The translations under genes and the position numbers were made by a program. From Desulforhabdus sp. TSK (GTDB taxonomy: Bacteria > Desulfobacterota > Syntrophobacteria > Syntrophobacterales > Syntrophobacteraceae), in NCBI RefSeq assembly GCF_022836495.1, contig NZ_BQXM01000004.1, forward strand, positions 113,390 to 177,389: a DNA stretch of 64,000 bases, read 5' to 3'. The notes beneath the pieces were generated by a model, which saw nothing but the letters and a program-made list of their open reading frames with translations, did no database searches and was not told where the DNA came from. Within the stretch, counting starts at the first letter, position 1, and each line of letters opens with the position of its first letter. Of the stretch, positions 25,121-34,668 are shown in pieces.

Positions 25121-26071
25121 ATGAAAAAGCTAAGAGTCGTATTTGCCGTCATGTTTGCCCTCGTGTCTGCCTTCGGTCTGGCACAAGCCGCCGAAGAGCA
25201 GTTGATTCTGGCCACCGGGGGCACAGCAGGGACTTACTATCCCTTTGGCGGGTCCTTGGCCAAGATATGGAATACCAAAATCCCCGGCATGAACGTTACG
25301 GCTCAGAGTACGGGAGCTTCGGGGGAGAACGTCCGACTGGTGAACAAGAAGGAAGCCGAGCTTGCCCTGGTTCAGAGCGATACCCTCGATTTCGCCTTCA
25401 ACGCCAAGGAAACCTTTAAAGAACCGCTCACGGCCATGAAGGCTATCGCTGTGCTCTATCCCGAGATCATCCAGGTGGTGGTGCGTGCTGATGGGCCCGC
25501 AAAGACTTTTGCGGATCTGAAGGGAATGAAGGTGGGAGTCGGTGCGCCGGGCAGCGGAACCGAGGCCAACTTCCGCCAGCTGATGGACGTTTATGGGCTG
25601 CCGAAGGACGCCGTGAGCGCACAGTACCTCTCCTTTTCTGAAAGCGGTGAACAGTTCAAGGACAAGCACATCGACGCATTCCTGGTGACGGCCGGCATCC
25701 CCAATGCAGCTATCATGGATATCAGCAGCCAGCACGATATCCGTATCCTGAACATTAGCGAAGACATGATCAAAAAGCTCATGGAGAAGTATCCTTTTCT
25801 CGCTCCGGCGAAGATTCCTGCCAACACTTACAAAGGGCAGTCCGAGGATGTCAGCACGGTTGCAGTGAACGCGGTGCTCATCGTGAATGCGGACATCAAA
25901 GACGATGTCGTCTACAATCTGACGAAGGCTCTTTTCGAGAACCAGCCTGAACTGGCTGCGGCTCACGCCAAAGGCAAGGAGCTCAACCTGGCAACCGCTG
26001 TGAAGGGCGTTTCCATCCCCTTTCACCCGGGAGCGGTGAAGTATTACAAAGAGAAGGGTGTCATGAAATAG
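25121..26071 (+). CDS. TAXI-family TRAP transporter solute-binding protein
   Basis: 316 residues from ATG 25121 (GGGAGG 8 bases upstream). The signal peptide is MKKLRVVFAVMFALVSAFGL then AQAA. The mature protein begins QLILATGGTAGTYYPFGGSL, the TAXI signature (TGGxxGxYYPxGG), followed by QSTGASGENVRLVNKKEAEL and VGVGAPGSGTEANFRQLM. It captures a ligand (in this family often glutamate, other carboxylates or unknown compounds) in the periplasm for the fused permease encoded two genes downstream. First gene of a three-gene operon. Confidence 0.93.
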   Translation: MKKLRVVFAVMFALVSAFGLAQAAEEQLILATGGTAGTYYPFGGSLAKIWNTKIPGMNVTAQSTGASGENVRLVNKKEAELALVQSDTLDFAFNAKETFKEPLTAMKAIAVLYPEIIQVVVRADGPAKTFADLKGMKVGVGAPGSGTEANFRQLMDVYGLPKDAVSAQYLSFSESGEQFKDKHIDAFLVTAGIPNAAIMDISSQHDIRILNISEDMIKKLMEKYPFLAPAKIPANTYKGQSEDVSTVAVNAVLIVNADIKDDVVYNLTKALFENQPELAAAHAKGKELNLATAVKGVSIPFHPGAVKYYKEKGVMK

Positions 26072-26133
26072 ACTGGGTCACCACGCCTTCCAGCATGGAG
26101 CCTTCCCGCTGGAGGGCAGAGTACCTTAAAGCC

Positions 26134-26634
26134 ATGACTCGACGCATTGTCGCAGCCGTCGGCGTGACGCTCATTCTGACTGCAGCGTCCTTCGGTCCGT
26201 GGGTGAAGAGTATCGAGCTCTTCAGCCTGGGAACTAACGAAGTGCGCTTTTGTGCGCCGGTAGCCGACGGCGAAGAGATAGTCCTTTCCTTCACGCATTC
26301 TGTCAACAGGCGGCCGGTCTATGACACATTGCGCATTGAGGGCGACAGCCTGGTCATTGTCAAGTCCCGCTTCGACGCTTTCGGCGCCGGTATGCCCGAG
26401 AGCTCTACGGATCAGGGGACGTTTCGGGTGCTGCCGGATGGCGGGCTGGAGTGGACGGTAAACCGGGTGGTTCCTGAGATCGTGGTGCGCGTGGGCCGGG
26501 TGGCCGGCCACACCCTGCAGATTCGGGGCAGGGAGATAGCCCTGGCAGATCTTGCGGAGCCGGGCGACGCAGTGCGGTTTCGCGTTGAACGTTATTGCCT
26601 TTTTCAGTTGATGAAAGGTGGGTGCCTGTGGTGA
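26134..26634 (+). CDS. DUF1850 protein, TRAP-TAXI accessory
   Basis: 166 residues if started at ATG 26134 (MTRRIVAAVGV); ATG 26095 is an alternative and neither has a clear ribosome site. An N-terminal hydrophobic anchor (about residues 3-22) is followed by the DUF1850 pattern: LSFTHSVNRRPVYDTLRIEGDSLVIVKSRFDAFGAGMPE. Small DUF1850 proteins are encoded between TAXI binding proteins and fused TRAP permeases in many genomes; their function is not established. Its stop overlaps the start of the permease gene (GTGA). Confidence 0.85.
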   Translation: MTRRIVAAVGVTLILTAASFGPWVKSIELFSLGTNEVRFCAPVADGEEIVLSFTHSVNRRPVYDTLRIEGDSLVIVKSRFDAFGAGMPESSTDQGTFRVLPDGGLEWTVNRVVPEIVVRVGRVAGHTLQIRGREIALADLAEPGDAVRFRVERYCLFQLMKGGCLW

Positions 26635-28625
26635 GCGGTGAGGATCGGAAACCCTCGGATAAGGAAGCCTTGGGCGACTCTTCCCAAGTCGTGGAGCATG
26701 TGAGCAAGGAAGAAGTCGAGGAGATACTCCGCCATGTCGATCGGGAGATGGCCACACGCAAACTGACGGGCTACCCCCATTGGCTGGTCTATGCGATTGG
26801 TGTCGCCTTTTCTTGCTTCCAGGTCTACACGGCGGCTTTCGGCCTTCTTCCTGCACAGCTCCAGCGATCCATCCACCTCGCTTTCGCCTTCGTCATGGTC
26901 TACCTGCTTTTTCCCTTCCATCCGGGGAAAAGTTCCGATCGCATTGCCTGGAATGATTACCTGCTGGCTGTATTTGCGGGCTTCGTGGGGCTTTACATGA
27001 CTCTAAACTACACCCGCATCATGGAGTCAGGGGGCGATTTTGTTGGTGTGGATTATTTCTTTTCCTGGTGCGGCATTCTTCTCACCCTGGAGGCCGCCAG
27101 GCGCGTCGTGGGATGGCCCATGGTGCTGCTGGCCGGGGGGTTCCTCCTCTATGCCTATTTCGGGCCTTACTTCCCCGGTTTTCTGACACACCGCGGGTAT
27201 TCCCTGCAGCGGATCGCCTCTCACATGTATCTCACCACCGAAGGCATCTTCGGGATTCCGTTGGCCGTTTCCGCGACCTTCATCTACCTCTTCGTCCTGT
27301 TCGGCTCCTTCAGGGAAAAGAGCGGTCTGGGACAGCTTTTCATTGACCTGTCCAATGCCGTTGCGGGGCGGGCATCGGGCGGTCCCGCCAAGGTCGCCGT
27401 CGTCACCAGTGCCCTGGAAGGAATGGTGTCGGGGAGCTCCGTGGCCAACACGGTGGAATCGGGAAGCTTCACCATCCCCATGATGAAACGTCTCGGATAC
27501 CGACCGGAGTTCGCCGCTGCCGTGGAAGCTTCCGCCTCCACGGGAGGACAGCTCATGCCCCCCATCATGGGGGCTGCGGCATTCGTCATGGCCGAGTTCA
27601 TCAACATCCCATACGTCGAAATCGCCAAGGCCGCCGCCATCCCCGCCTGCCTCTATTTTTTCGGTGTGTTCATCGAAGTTCACCTGGAGGCCAAGCGCTG
27701 CAACCTTCGAGGAATGAGTCGAGACGAGATCCCACGTCTGGGCGACGTCATGAGGGAACGAGGGCACCTTTTCCTGCCCCTCGCGGTGATCATAGGGTTC
27801 CTCACGGCCGGTTTCACGCCGCTCTATGCCGCACTGATGGGGCTCGTCGTCTGTATCCTGGCGTCCATGCTGAAAAAATCCACCCGCATGAGCCTTCGGG
27901 ACATCCTGGACGGATTTGAGCTTGGGGCACGGAACGCCATTGGTGTGGCCATTGCCTGTGCCTGCGCCGGCATCATCATCGGAGTGGTAACGCTCACGGG
28001 AGTCGGTCTCAAGATGGCTCACGGCCTCATCGAGCTCGCAGGCGGGAACCTGCTCCTGAGCCTGTTTTTCGCCATGATCACCTCCATTGTCCTGGGAATG
28101 GGGGTGCCGACGACCGCGACCTATATCATCACGTCGACCCTGGCGGCACCGGCCATCACGATGCTGGGTGTGCCCATTCTCGCCGCACACATGTTTGTCT
28201 TCTACTTCGGCATCGTAGCCGACATCACTCCGCCTGTCGCCCTGGCTGCGTATGCCGCATCGGGAATTGCCAAATCCGATCCCATGAAAACCGGCTTTGT
28301 CTCAACCAAGCTGGCCATCGGTGCCTTCCTCGTTCCCTACATTTTCGTCTACAATCCTGCCATGCTCCTCATCAACACCACCCCGCTGCTCTTGATTCAG
28401 AACCTGATCACTGCAGGCTGCGGTATGTACGGTGTGGGAGCCTCCATGATCGGCTTTTGCCTCGCACCCATGAGCTGGTTAGAGCGTGCCGTGTTTTTCG
28501 GGGCCGGTCTGTTGCTGATCGACCCCGGCGCCCTCACGGACCTTGCAGGCCTCTCGATCCTTGCTTTGTGCATGGCGAACCAGGTCCGTAAAAAGCGCGC
28601 TCTGGCCGCCGAGGTTGCTGTTTAG
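26631..28625 (+). CDS. TRAP transporter fused permease (TAXI type, DctQM fusion)
   Basis: 664 residues from GTG 26631 (AGGTGG 9 bases upstream; GTGA overlap with the preceding gene). The N-terminal charged tail is followed by four helices of the small-permease part, then the large ion-transporter-superfamily part with ALEGMVSGSSVANTVESGSFTIPMMKRLGY, EASASTGGQLMPPIMGAAAF, GMGVPTTATYIITSTLAAPA and FYFGIVADITPPVALAAYAASGIA motifs. Inner membrane; couples solute uptake to Na+ or H+ entry. It works with the TAXI protein at 25121. Confidence 0.93.
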   Translation: MSGEDRKPSDKEALGDSSQVVEHVSKEEVEEILRHVDREMATRKLTGYPHWLVYAIGVAFSCFQVYTAAFGLLPAQLQRSIHLAFAFVMVYLLFPFHPGKSSDRIAWNDYLLAVFAGFVGLYMTLNYTRIMESGGDFVGVDYFFSWCGILLTLEAARRVVGWPMVLLAGGFLLYAYFGPYFPGFLTHRGYSLQRIASHMYLTTEGIFGIPLAVSATFIYLFVLFGSFREKSGLGQLFIDLSNAVAGRASGGPAKVAVVTSALEGMVSGSSVANTVESGSFTIPMMKRLGYRPEFAAAVEASASTGGQLMPPIMGAAAFVMAEFINIPYVEIAKAAAIPACLYFFGVFIEVHLEAKRCNLRGMSRDEIPRLGDVMRERGHLFLPLAVIIGFLTAGFTPLYAALMGLVVCILASMLKKSTRMSLRDILDGFELGARNAIGVAIACACAGIIIGVVTLTGVGLKMAHGLIELAGGNLLLSLFFAMITSIVLGMGVPTTATYIITSTLAAPAITMLGVPILAAHMFVFYFGIVADITPPVALAAYAASGIAKSDPMKTGFVSTKLAIGAFLVPYIFVYNPAMLLINTTPLLLIQNLITAGCGMYGVGASMIGFCLAPMSWLERAVFFGAGLLLIDPGALTDLAGLSILALCMANQVRKKRALAAEVAV

Positions 28626-28717
28626 CGAGCCCTTTGCCAAACCAGTTTATCTTTCCCAGCGCATCCAAGCATTCAACGATCACATTGACTTGCCTTCGAT
28701 TTGGCGATACTCTCATC

Positions 28718-28850
28718 ACGCTATCGCCGAGTCCTGCAGGCGCAGGAACGGGGGACCCAGGTTTTGGGGGCGTATCACCTTTTTCAAAGGTGAAGGGCAA
28801 GCTCTTCGGCCCGAGCCCGTCAGCTAACCTCGTAGGCGTCGAAGGGTAGA
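28718..28850 (+). promoter_or_regulatory. c-di-AMP riboswitch (ydaO/yuaA type) leader of kup
   Basis: The leader contains the two diagnostic conserved blocks of this class: GGAACGGGGGACCCAGG (28745-28761) and, after a variable hairpin, CCCGTCAGCTAACCTCGTAG (28816-28835) followed by GCGTC. The closing stem can form between CTATCGCC (28721-28728) and the GGCG..GGGTAG region near 28836-28850. It precedes a K+ transporter, the most frequent target of c-di-AMP switches; c-di-AMP binding normally turns expression off. Confidence 0.85.
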
Positions 28851-28909
28851 ACCTGCCGAAGTTGGACCGGGGGTCTATCCTCATGATCTCATGCTTTGGA
28901 GGGTTCAAG

Positions 28910-30895
28910 ATGAAAGGGATTCTTTCCTCGAAGGGCAGTCATCCGTCTTCTTTGTTTCATCGTCCATCCCAAACTTCCAGCAGGGTGCAATCCTCCAATC
29001 ATTTGACGGGGCAGAACAATGGTCTGTCGCCCCGGGCGCGAAATCTGGCCCTGGCTCTCGGCGCCCTCGGCATCGTCTATGGCGATATTGGCACGAGCCC
29101 TCTTTACGCCATCAAGGAATGCTTTCATGGCCTGCACGCCATAGCTCTGAACGAGGGGAACATTCTGGGAGTGCTCTCCCTGGTCTTCTGGTCTCTCACC
29201 ATGGTGGTGAGCATCAAATACGTCATCTTCATTTTGAGAGCGGACAACAAGGGAGAGGGTGGCATTTACGCTCTGCTGGCGCTTATCCCCACCGACAGCG
29301 GGATGCTGCCGTCGCGGCTTTATTCGACCGTCGTCATTGCAGGCATCTTCGGGGCAGCGCTTCTTTACGGGGATGGGATCATCACTCCGGCCATTTCCGT
29401 CCTTTCGGCCGTCGAAGGGCTGCAGGTGGCAACCACTGCAGCCGCGCCGGCCGTGATTCCCCTGACCTGCACCGTCATCCTGGCGCTTTTTCTGGTGCAG
29501 CGCCATGGCACCGCAGGAATCGGGCGGATATTCGGTCCTGTGGTGCTGGTCTGGTTTGCGGCCATCGCAGGGCTGGGGACGGCGGAGGTAGCCCAACACC
29601 ATTACATTCTGAAGGCTTTGAACCCTGTGCATGCCCTGGACTTTTTCATTCAAAACAGACTGCACGGTATGGTCGTCCTGGGCTCAGTCGTTCTCTGCAT
29701 CACCGGCGGAGAAGCGCTTTACGCCGACCTTGGACATTTTGGACCGGCGGCCATTCGCATTTCCTGGCTTGCTGTGGCTTTTCCCGCGCTCCTGCTCAAT
29801 TATTTCGGACAGGGAGCCCTCCTGCTCGAGCACCCGGATTTTGCTCCGAACCCCTTCTATGGGCTTGTCCCGAGAGCTCTCCTCTATCCCATGGTGGCGC
29901 TCTCGACTTTAGCGACCGTTATCGCCTCCCAGGCCATGATCTCGGGAGTCTTCTCCCTGACGCAGCAGGCGGTACAGTTGGGTTTTTTTCCGCGCATCAA
30001 AATCGTTCACACCTCATCGGAAACCCGGGGACAAATCTACATCCCCCAGATCAACTACGCTCTCATGATCGCCTGCATCAGCCTGGTCCTCATTTTCGGA
30101 GAATCGAGCAGGCTTGCCGGGGCCTACGGCATTGCGGTCACCGCGACCATGGGCATCACTTCGGTGCTGTATTATTTCGTGGTGACAAAAACCTGGGGAT
30201 GGGCGCAGTGGAAGGCCCTGCCGTTGGTATCGCTGTTTATGTTTTTCGATGTGGCCTATTTCGGATCGAATCTCTTGAAGATTCTCGATGGTGGATGGTT
30301 CACTCTTGCCGTCGCCTCAGCGATCATGATCGCCATGACCACGTGGCGTGATGGGCGGGCCGAACTCTCGAAGAAGATGATCAACTCGAGACTTCCCATC
30401 AATCTTTTTCTCGAGGACGTGGAGAGAAAAAAGCCGACACGCGTAGAAGGAACGGCCGTTTTCATGACCGTCTCTCCGGTGGGAACGCCTTCAGCTCTTC
30501 TTCACCATTACAAGCATAATCGCATCCTTCACGAAAGGGTGATTCTGCTTTCGGTGCGGGCTGTGGATGTTCCCGTGGTACCCAGAGAAGAACGACTCCA
30601 GGTGCAGGACCTTGGCCAGGGCTTCCTGCGTCTCATTGCCTCCTACGGCTTCATGGAAACCCCCAACGCTCCTGATGTCATGAGAATGGCATCGCAATTC
30701 GGTGTCGAGACAGAGTCCGCCATGACCACATATTTTTTGGGCCTGGAGACCCTTACAACCGAGGGAAATTCCAAGATGATGCGCTGGCGCAAAGCCCTTT
30801 TCGTTTTCATGTCCCGAAATTCCTGGACGGCGCCGGCCTACTTCGGAATTCCTTCAGATCGGGTGATTGAAATCGGAATACAAATTGACTTGTGA
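28910..30895 (+). CDS. kup: KUP-family potassium transporter
   Basis: 661 residues from ATG 28910 (TTGGAGGG 6 bases upstream; ATG 28862 is in frame but unsupported). The signature LGALGIVYGDIGTSPLYAIKE opens a twelve-helix membrane region, with NKGEGGIYALLAL, GAALLYGDGIITPAISVLSA and VEGL in the conserved positions. The cytoplasmic tail (about residues 500-661) includes GTAVFMTVSPVGTPSALLHHYKHNRILHERVILLSV. It brings in K+ with protons. Expression is presumably controlled by the riboswitch in its leader. Monocistronic. Confidence 0.95.
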   Translation: MKGILSSKGSHPSSLFHRPSQTSSRVQSSNHLTGQNNGLSPRARNLALALGALGIVYGDIGTSPLYAIKECFHGLHAIALNEGNILGVLSLVFWSLTMVVSIKYVIFILRADNKGEGGIYALLALIPTDSGMLPSRLYSTVVIAGIFGAALLYGDGIITPAISVLSAVEGLQVATTAAAPAVIPLTCTVILALFLVQRHGTAGIGRIFGPVVLVWFAAIAGLGTAEVAQHHYILKALNPVHALDFFIQNRLHGMVVLGSVVLCITGGEALYADLGHFGPAAIRISWLAVAFPALLLNYFGQGALLLEHPDFAPNPFYGLVPRALLYPMVALSTLATVIASQAMISGVFSLTQQAVQLGFFPRIKIVHTSSETRGQIYIPQINYALMIACISLVLIFGESSRLAGAYGIAVTATMGITSVLYYFVVTKTWGWAQWKALPLVSLFMFFDVAYFGSNLLKILDGGWFTLAVASAIMIAMTTWRDGRAELSKKMINSRLPINLFLEDVERKKPTRVEGTAVFMTVSPVGTPSALLHHYKHNRILHERVILLSVRAVDVPVVPREERLQVQDLGQGFLRLIASYGFMETPNAPDVMRMASQFGVETESAMTTYFLGLETLTTEGNSKMMRWRKALFVFMSRNSWTAPAYFGIPSDRVIEIGIQIDL

Positions 30896-30995
30896 AGAAA
30901 GCCCGGAAGCATCATTCCACGCTCCGCGGAAGTGAGATGACTTCGACCAGCTGATGATTGCGTCGGAAACGCTGAAAATGCAACACGCTGGAGCA

Positions 30996-32069
30996 TTACA
31001 TGGAGGATGATCCAAAAGTAATTCTGAAAACGGTTTCTCCAGGTGAGGAACGAAATGCGAGGTGCCATCCATGGATGGTTTCCACAATCAGTTTCGCAGC
31101 ATAGAGTCCCAGGCCCACACCTCCCTTTTTGCCATGGGTCACATAGGGAGTGAAGAGGTCTTTCTGTATCTTCTCCGGGATCGATTTACCCCCGTTGCTG
31201 ATCTCGAGTACGGGAGCACCCGTCTCACTTCCCCCCAAAATCACCTGGACCGCACGACGGGGCTCTTCTGCCTCGATTGCATTCTTTAAAAGATTTTCAA
31301 GGGCACGTTCCAGCAGGAGACGATCTGCCTGGAGAGTCACCTCTCTCCCCAGACGGTTCTGGAAAACGATACTCACCTCTTTGGCGGCAGCCAGGGGCTG
31401 GAGGTGCTCGGTTTTCGACTGGACGAGGGCAGGCAGATCGAAGGGGGTATCTTTTCGCTGGTATTCCCCCGTTTCCAGCAGGATGAGCTCCCTCGTGGAA
31501 TCCAGGAGAGCGATCAACCCCTGTGATTCACTCTGAACAATCTCAGAATATTTTTCCGCCTGGGCCTGTTCTGCCTTTCCGAGAGAGGAAGACAGCCTCC
31601 TGGCCGCGAGAGAGATGATGACCAGCTTGTTCTTCAGGTCGTGGCGGGTGATGCGCTCCAGCCGGTTGCGCATGAGCTCATAGCGTTTGCGCATCGTGAT
31701 GTCCCGAACAATGGCGGAGATGTAATATTCATGGGGGCTGATTTTGACCATTGAATGGGTCAGCTCGACGGGGAAAAGCCCGCCGTCTTTCCGAAGGGCT
31801 TCGAACTGCCGGATGGGAGATGTGTAGGAGGCGCGGGAATCAATGGTGCGCACGAATTGATGGTAGCTTTCCCTGTGCTTTTGGCGATAGGCTTCGGGAA
31901 TAATGGCCTCAAGACCCAACGCCTGGATTTCCTCCCTGCTGTAGCCGAACATTGTCTCGGCCATCCGGTTCCAAACCACGATGCTCTGTTCCTGATTTAC
32001 GGTGATGAGGGCATCTGAAAGAGAGTCGACGAGCTGCTGAAAGAAATGATCCATAAAATTTTCTACCAT
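30996..32069 (-). CDS. PAS-domain sensor histidine kinase
   Basis: 357 residues, no membrane segment, so cytoplasmic. One PAS domain at about residues 10-130 (QQLVDSLSDALITVNQEQSI then VWNRMAETMFGYSREEI). The HisKA-like dimerisation helix holds the phospho-acceptor in RITRHDLKNKLVIISLAARR. The ATPase boxes are LENLLKNAIEAEEP (N box) and GKKGGVGLGLYAAKLIVE (G box). The upstream ribosome site is weak. No cognate receiver is adjacent. It overlaps no other gene and converges on kup. Confidence 0.88.
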   Translation of the reverse strand: MVENFMDHFFQQLVDSLSDALITVNQEQSIVVWNRMAETMFGYSREEIQALGLEAIIPEAYRQKHRESYHQFVRTIDSRASYTSPIRQFEALRKDGGLFPVELTHSMVKISPHEYYISAIVRDITMRKRYELMRNRLERITRHDLKNKLVIISLAARRLSSSLGKAEQAQAEKYSEIVQSESQGLIALLDSTRELILLETGEYQRKDTPFDLPALVQSKTEHLQPLAAAKEVSIVFQNRLGREVTLQADRLLLERALENLLKNAIEAEEPRRAVQVILGGSETGAPVLEISNGGKSIPEKIQKDLFTPYVTHGKKGGVGLGLYAAKLIVETIHGWHLAFRSSPGETVFRITFGSSSM

Positions 32070-32327
32070 TTGAACGGCGTTGATGTTTCAGAGAGAAGAA
32101 AACTGCATGCGCTAAAAGACGCAGGCCGGATTAAGATATCAGAACCCTCCTTCGCGTAGAAGAGAAAAAGATACGGTGCTTCTTCCCTGGAAGGGGAATC
32201 TGTTCACGCCGAGTTCATTGGCAACAACCAAAAGGAATGATTACAAAAAGAAATACAAGAGAGGACGGGCCCTCTTGTCTTGAGATGCCTCAACGATGCC
32301 CAGTGCCTTTCACGGAGGACCATGGAT
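32070..32327. other. divergent promoter region
   Basis: About 260 bases between the leftward PAS kinase and the rightward DUF488 gene; both promoters are expected here. No repeat or RNA structure recognised. Confidence 0.4.
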
Positions 32328-32696
32328 ATGATTCGAGTGAAGCGCGTCTATGAATCACCTGCAGCAGGGGATGGAACGGTCTTTCTAGTGGAGCGGCTGT
32401 GGCCGCGTGGCATGAAAAAGGAGCTCCTCCACATGAACGGATGGCTGAAGGATGTGGCTCCCAGTGACGGCCTGCGGCGCTGGTTCGGTCATGACCCCGG
32501 CAAATGGAAGGAGTTCAAGGAGCGCTACTTTGCCGAACTCGAGGGGAATCCCGAAGCGCTGCAGCCCATCCACGAAGCGGCAGAGCGCGGGGATGTCACG
32601 CTGCTTTACAGCGCCCGCGACACGGAGCACAACAACGCCATAGCCCTGATGGAATATCTCATGGAGCGAAAAGGCGGCAACCCGGCCCATCCCTGA
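32328..32696 (+). CDS. DUF488 family protein
   Basis: 122 residues starting MIRVKRVYESPAAGDGTVFL and containing the family hallmark VERLWPRGMKKE, then APSDGLRRWFGHDPGKWKEF and VTLLYSARDTEHNNAIAL. GGAGG lies 9 bases before ATG 32328 (ATG 32322 is also in frame). These small cytoplasmic proteins are widespread; a role is not established. Followed by a family C repeat. Confidence 0.88.
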   Translation: MIRVKRVYESPAAGDGTVFLVERLWPRGMKKELLHMNGWLKDVAPSDGLRRWFGHDPGKWKEFKERYFAELEGNPEALQPIHEAAERGDVTLLYSARDTEHNNAIALMEYLMERKGGNPAHP

Positions 32697-32700
32697 GCAA

Positions 32701-32826
32701 CTGCCTGAAAATTCGTTTCCTTGTCACTCCGGTGGTCTTTAAGCCGGAATGACAAAGATATCGGATAGCTCACCGCAGAAGGTGCATGCTTGGAGTGATT
32801 GACTGGTTTTTCAGACAGCTTCTGAG
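32701..32826. repeat. MITE-like repeat, family C copy 2 (inverted orientation)
   Basis: Reverse-complement relative of 21658-21810: shares AGTCAATCACTC, AGCATGCACCTT, GTCATTCCGGC and the end AAACGAATTTT. Ends CTGCCTGAAAA and TTTTTCAGACAG are inverted repeats. No coding potential. It separates the DUF488 gene from the convergent YihY gene. Confidence 0.75.
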
Positions 32827-32854
32827 GGACAACCGCGACGCGGCGGGGGGGCAC

Positions 32855-34201
32855 TCAGAGATGCTTCAGCAAGACATTGGCCGGCGAGGCTGCGAGGGCT
32901 TCTCGAAGCTGGTCCAGGGAAGTGGACAGTTGGAAGAAGCTCTCGGATCGCGCCGCGGGAGGGTCGTCAAGGCCGCATCCGTCCAGGCGGGACATGACAA
33001 AATGTAGAGTCATCCTGTCGGGATCGATCGCCGGGTGAAAGAATTCATCGTCGTTTGCGTTGCCTCGAACTCTAGTGAGCACCCCACACGTCACGAGAGT
33101 ATCCAACAGGTTTTGGAGCACGGAAAGGGGGATCTTCAGCTCCTCCGAGATCTCCTTCTCGCTCGTAATTCCTTCGGCCGAGCAAAAGCGCTTCACCACG
33201 TGTGCCGATACAAGCAGTGCGAGGAGCGTCCTGGCTCTTGGGCTGAGCAGTTGGATATTCCCGGGGAAGTGAAAACGGTCGAGACGCTGGTAAGCGAAGG
33301 AGAGATATGCCCCCACGAGGAGGATCAGCCAGCTCACCTGCAGCCAGACCAGGAAAAGGGGCAGAGCGGCAAAGCTGCCGTAAATGGCGTTGTACTTGGC
33401 GACCCCGATCTGAAACTGGATATAGAGCCGCTGAAACATCAGAAAGGCCGTCCCTGCCGAAATGCCGGCAAGGAGCGCCGATGTTACCCAGACCCGCGTA
33501 TTGGGGATGGCCAGGTAGATGAGGGTGAACAGCGCCCAGAGGGCCATGAGAGGAAGCAGTTCCAGGCCGAGGAAAACGAGGGGCCTCAACGCTTTCAGGG
33601 GGCCCAGCCTCGACATGAAGGAGGCTGCCTCGCTGGTGATCATGACCGTCAACGTACTGGAAATGGAGATGAGAAGAGGGCAGAGGACGGAGAGGGAAAG
33701 ATAGTCCGTCACCTTGCGAATGAAAGGCCTTTCCCTGGCGCCTCCCCAGATTTCATTGAAGCTCTTTTCGATGCTTCCGAAGATCTTTATGACCGACCAG
33801 AGAAGCAGGATCACTCCCGCTCCCGCAATGATCCCCCCCTTGGTGTTTTCCAGCAGGTTTTGCGCAAAACCGATCATCCGCGTCAAAACTTCTTGCTGAC
33901 CTTCCGCCCGGGTCAGGAGCTCTTTCTCCAGCAGCTTTTCCAGGCCGAACCCCTTGGCCAGACCGAAGAGCATCGCCAGCACCGGAACAATGGACAGGAG
34001 CGAATAAAAGGTAAGACTCGCCGCCCTCAAATGGATCCTCTCCTGCAGGAGCTCCGCCACCATGAGGTAAATGATGCGGAAGCCATGAACGAGAGATCTC
34101 CTGAAAAAGGGCAGGTCCCGACTTTCCACTCGCCAGATCCCTGTTGTTAAAAACTCCCACCCTTGTCTGATTTTCGTATAGATGGAGATATTGTCTGTCA
34201 T
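32855..34201 (-). CDS. YihY/BrkB family membrane protein with C-terminal winged-helix-like domain
   Basis: 448 residues from ATG 34199-34201 (GGAAGGGG 4 bases upstream). Six membrane helices carry the YihY pattern: LRAASLTFYSLLSIVPVLAM, GGIIAGAGVILLLWSVIKIF, SFNEIWGGARERPFIRKVTDYLSL, YLAIPNTRVWVTSALLAG, YGSFAALPLFLVWLQVSWLI. After about residue 345 a soluble domain (ITSEKEISEELKIPLSVLQNLLDTLVTCGVLTRV) looks like a winged helix-turn-helix, an arrangement seen in BrkB-like proteins of this lineage. Once called RNase BN in error; the transported substrate is unknown. Confidence 0.9.
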   Translation of the reverse strand: MTDNISIYTKIRQGWEFLTTGIWRVESRDLPFFRRSLVHGFRIIYLMVAELLQERIHLRAASLTFYSLLSIVPVLAMLFGLAKGFGLEKLLEKELLTRAEGQQEVLTRMIGFAQNLLENTKGGIIAGAGVILLLWSVIKIFGSIEKSFNEIWGGARERPFIRKVTDYLSLSVLCPLLISISSTLTVMITSEAASFMSRLGPLKALRPLVFLGLELLPLMALWALFTLIYLAIPNTRVWVTSALLAGISAGTAFLMFQRLYIQFQIGVAKYNAIYGSFAALPLFLVWLQVSWLILLVGAYLSFAYQRLDRFHFPGNIQLLSPRARTLLALLVSAHVVKRFCSAEGITSEKEISEELKIPLSVLQNLLDTLVTCGVLTRVRGNANDDEFFHPAIDPDRMTLHFVMSRLDGCGLDDPPAARSESFFQLSTSLDQLREALAASPANVLLKHL

Positions 34202-34483
34202 GCACCCCTTCCACAGACTGCAGTCGGCGACATGCCCGGCCTCGTCCAAAAAGCCCTGCCCGGCACAATATTCATGCATCACGAAGGACATATTCACCCA
34301 ACTGGGGACCAAACGCAAGGCAACATTCCTTACACGGATTGCCAATCGTGCCCATCGACTCCTTTACACTCTGTAAAAAAGCCTGACATATATTTTGTCA
34401 TACATGCCCCTCTGAGGAAGTTTTTCTTGAATATAACATAAATATATCCGTTATTTGAACTTAATCGAAATCTTTGAGATCTT

Positions 34484-34498
34484 TGGCACAACCGTTGC
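34484..34498 (+). promoter_or_regulatory. sigma-54 promoter (-24/-12) for the TSUP operon
   Basis: TGGCACAACCGTTGC matches the sigma-54 consensus (TGGCAC N5 TTGC) exactly, with the correct 10-base gap between GG and GC. It lies about 170 bases before the TSUP permease start. The long leader and the rest of 34202-34668 contain no gene; upstream activator sites were not recognised. Confidence 0.75.
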
Positions 34499-34668
34499 CT
34501 AAGTGGAATGCGTTTTGTTCAAGAGCGAACGGCTGAAGGTCTTTCCGGACGCACTGGAATCAGCATCCCGGGGAGCGGTCGGCGCGTGCAGGCGGTTTGT
34601 TTTTATCGTGGCGAGTGAAGTTTTAGGACGTGTTGTACAAATCATTCATTTACAAGGAGGCTTATTCA

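Noticed and set aside
27027..28190. Long antisense frames at 27027-28190, 33035-34150, 42827-44269, 45631-47004 and 52704-53663
   Set aside because: All lie opposite strongly supported genes and are His/Gly/Arg-rich shadows without recognisable domains.
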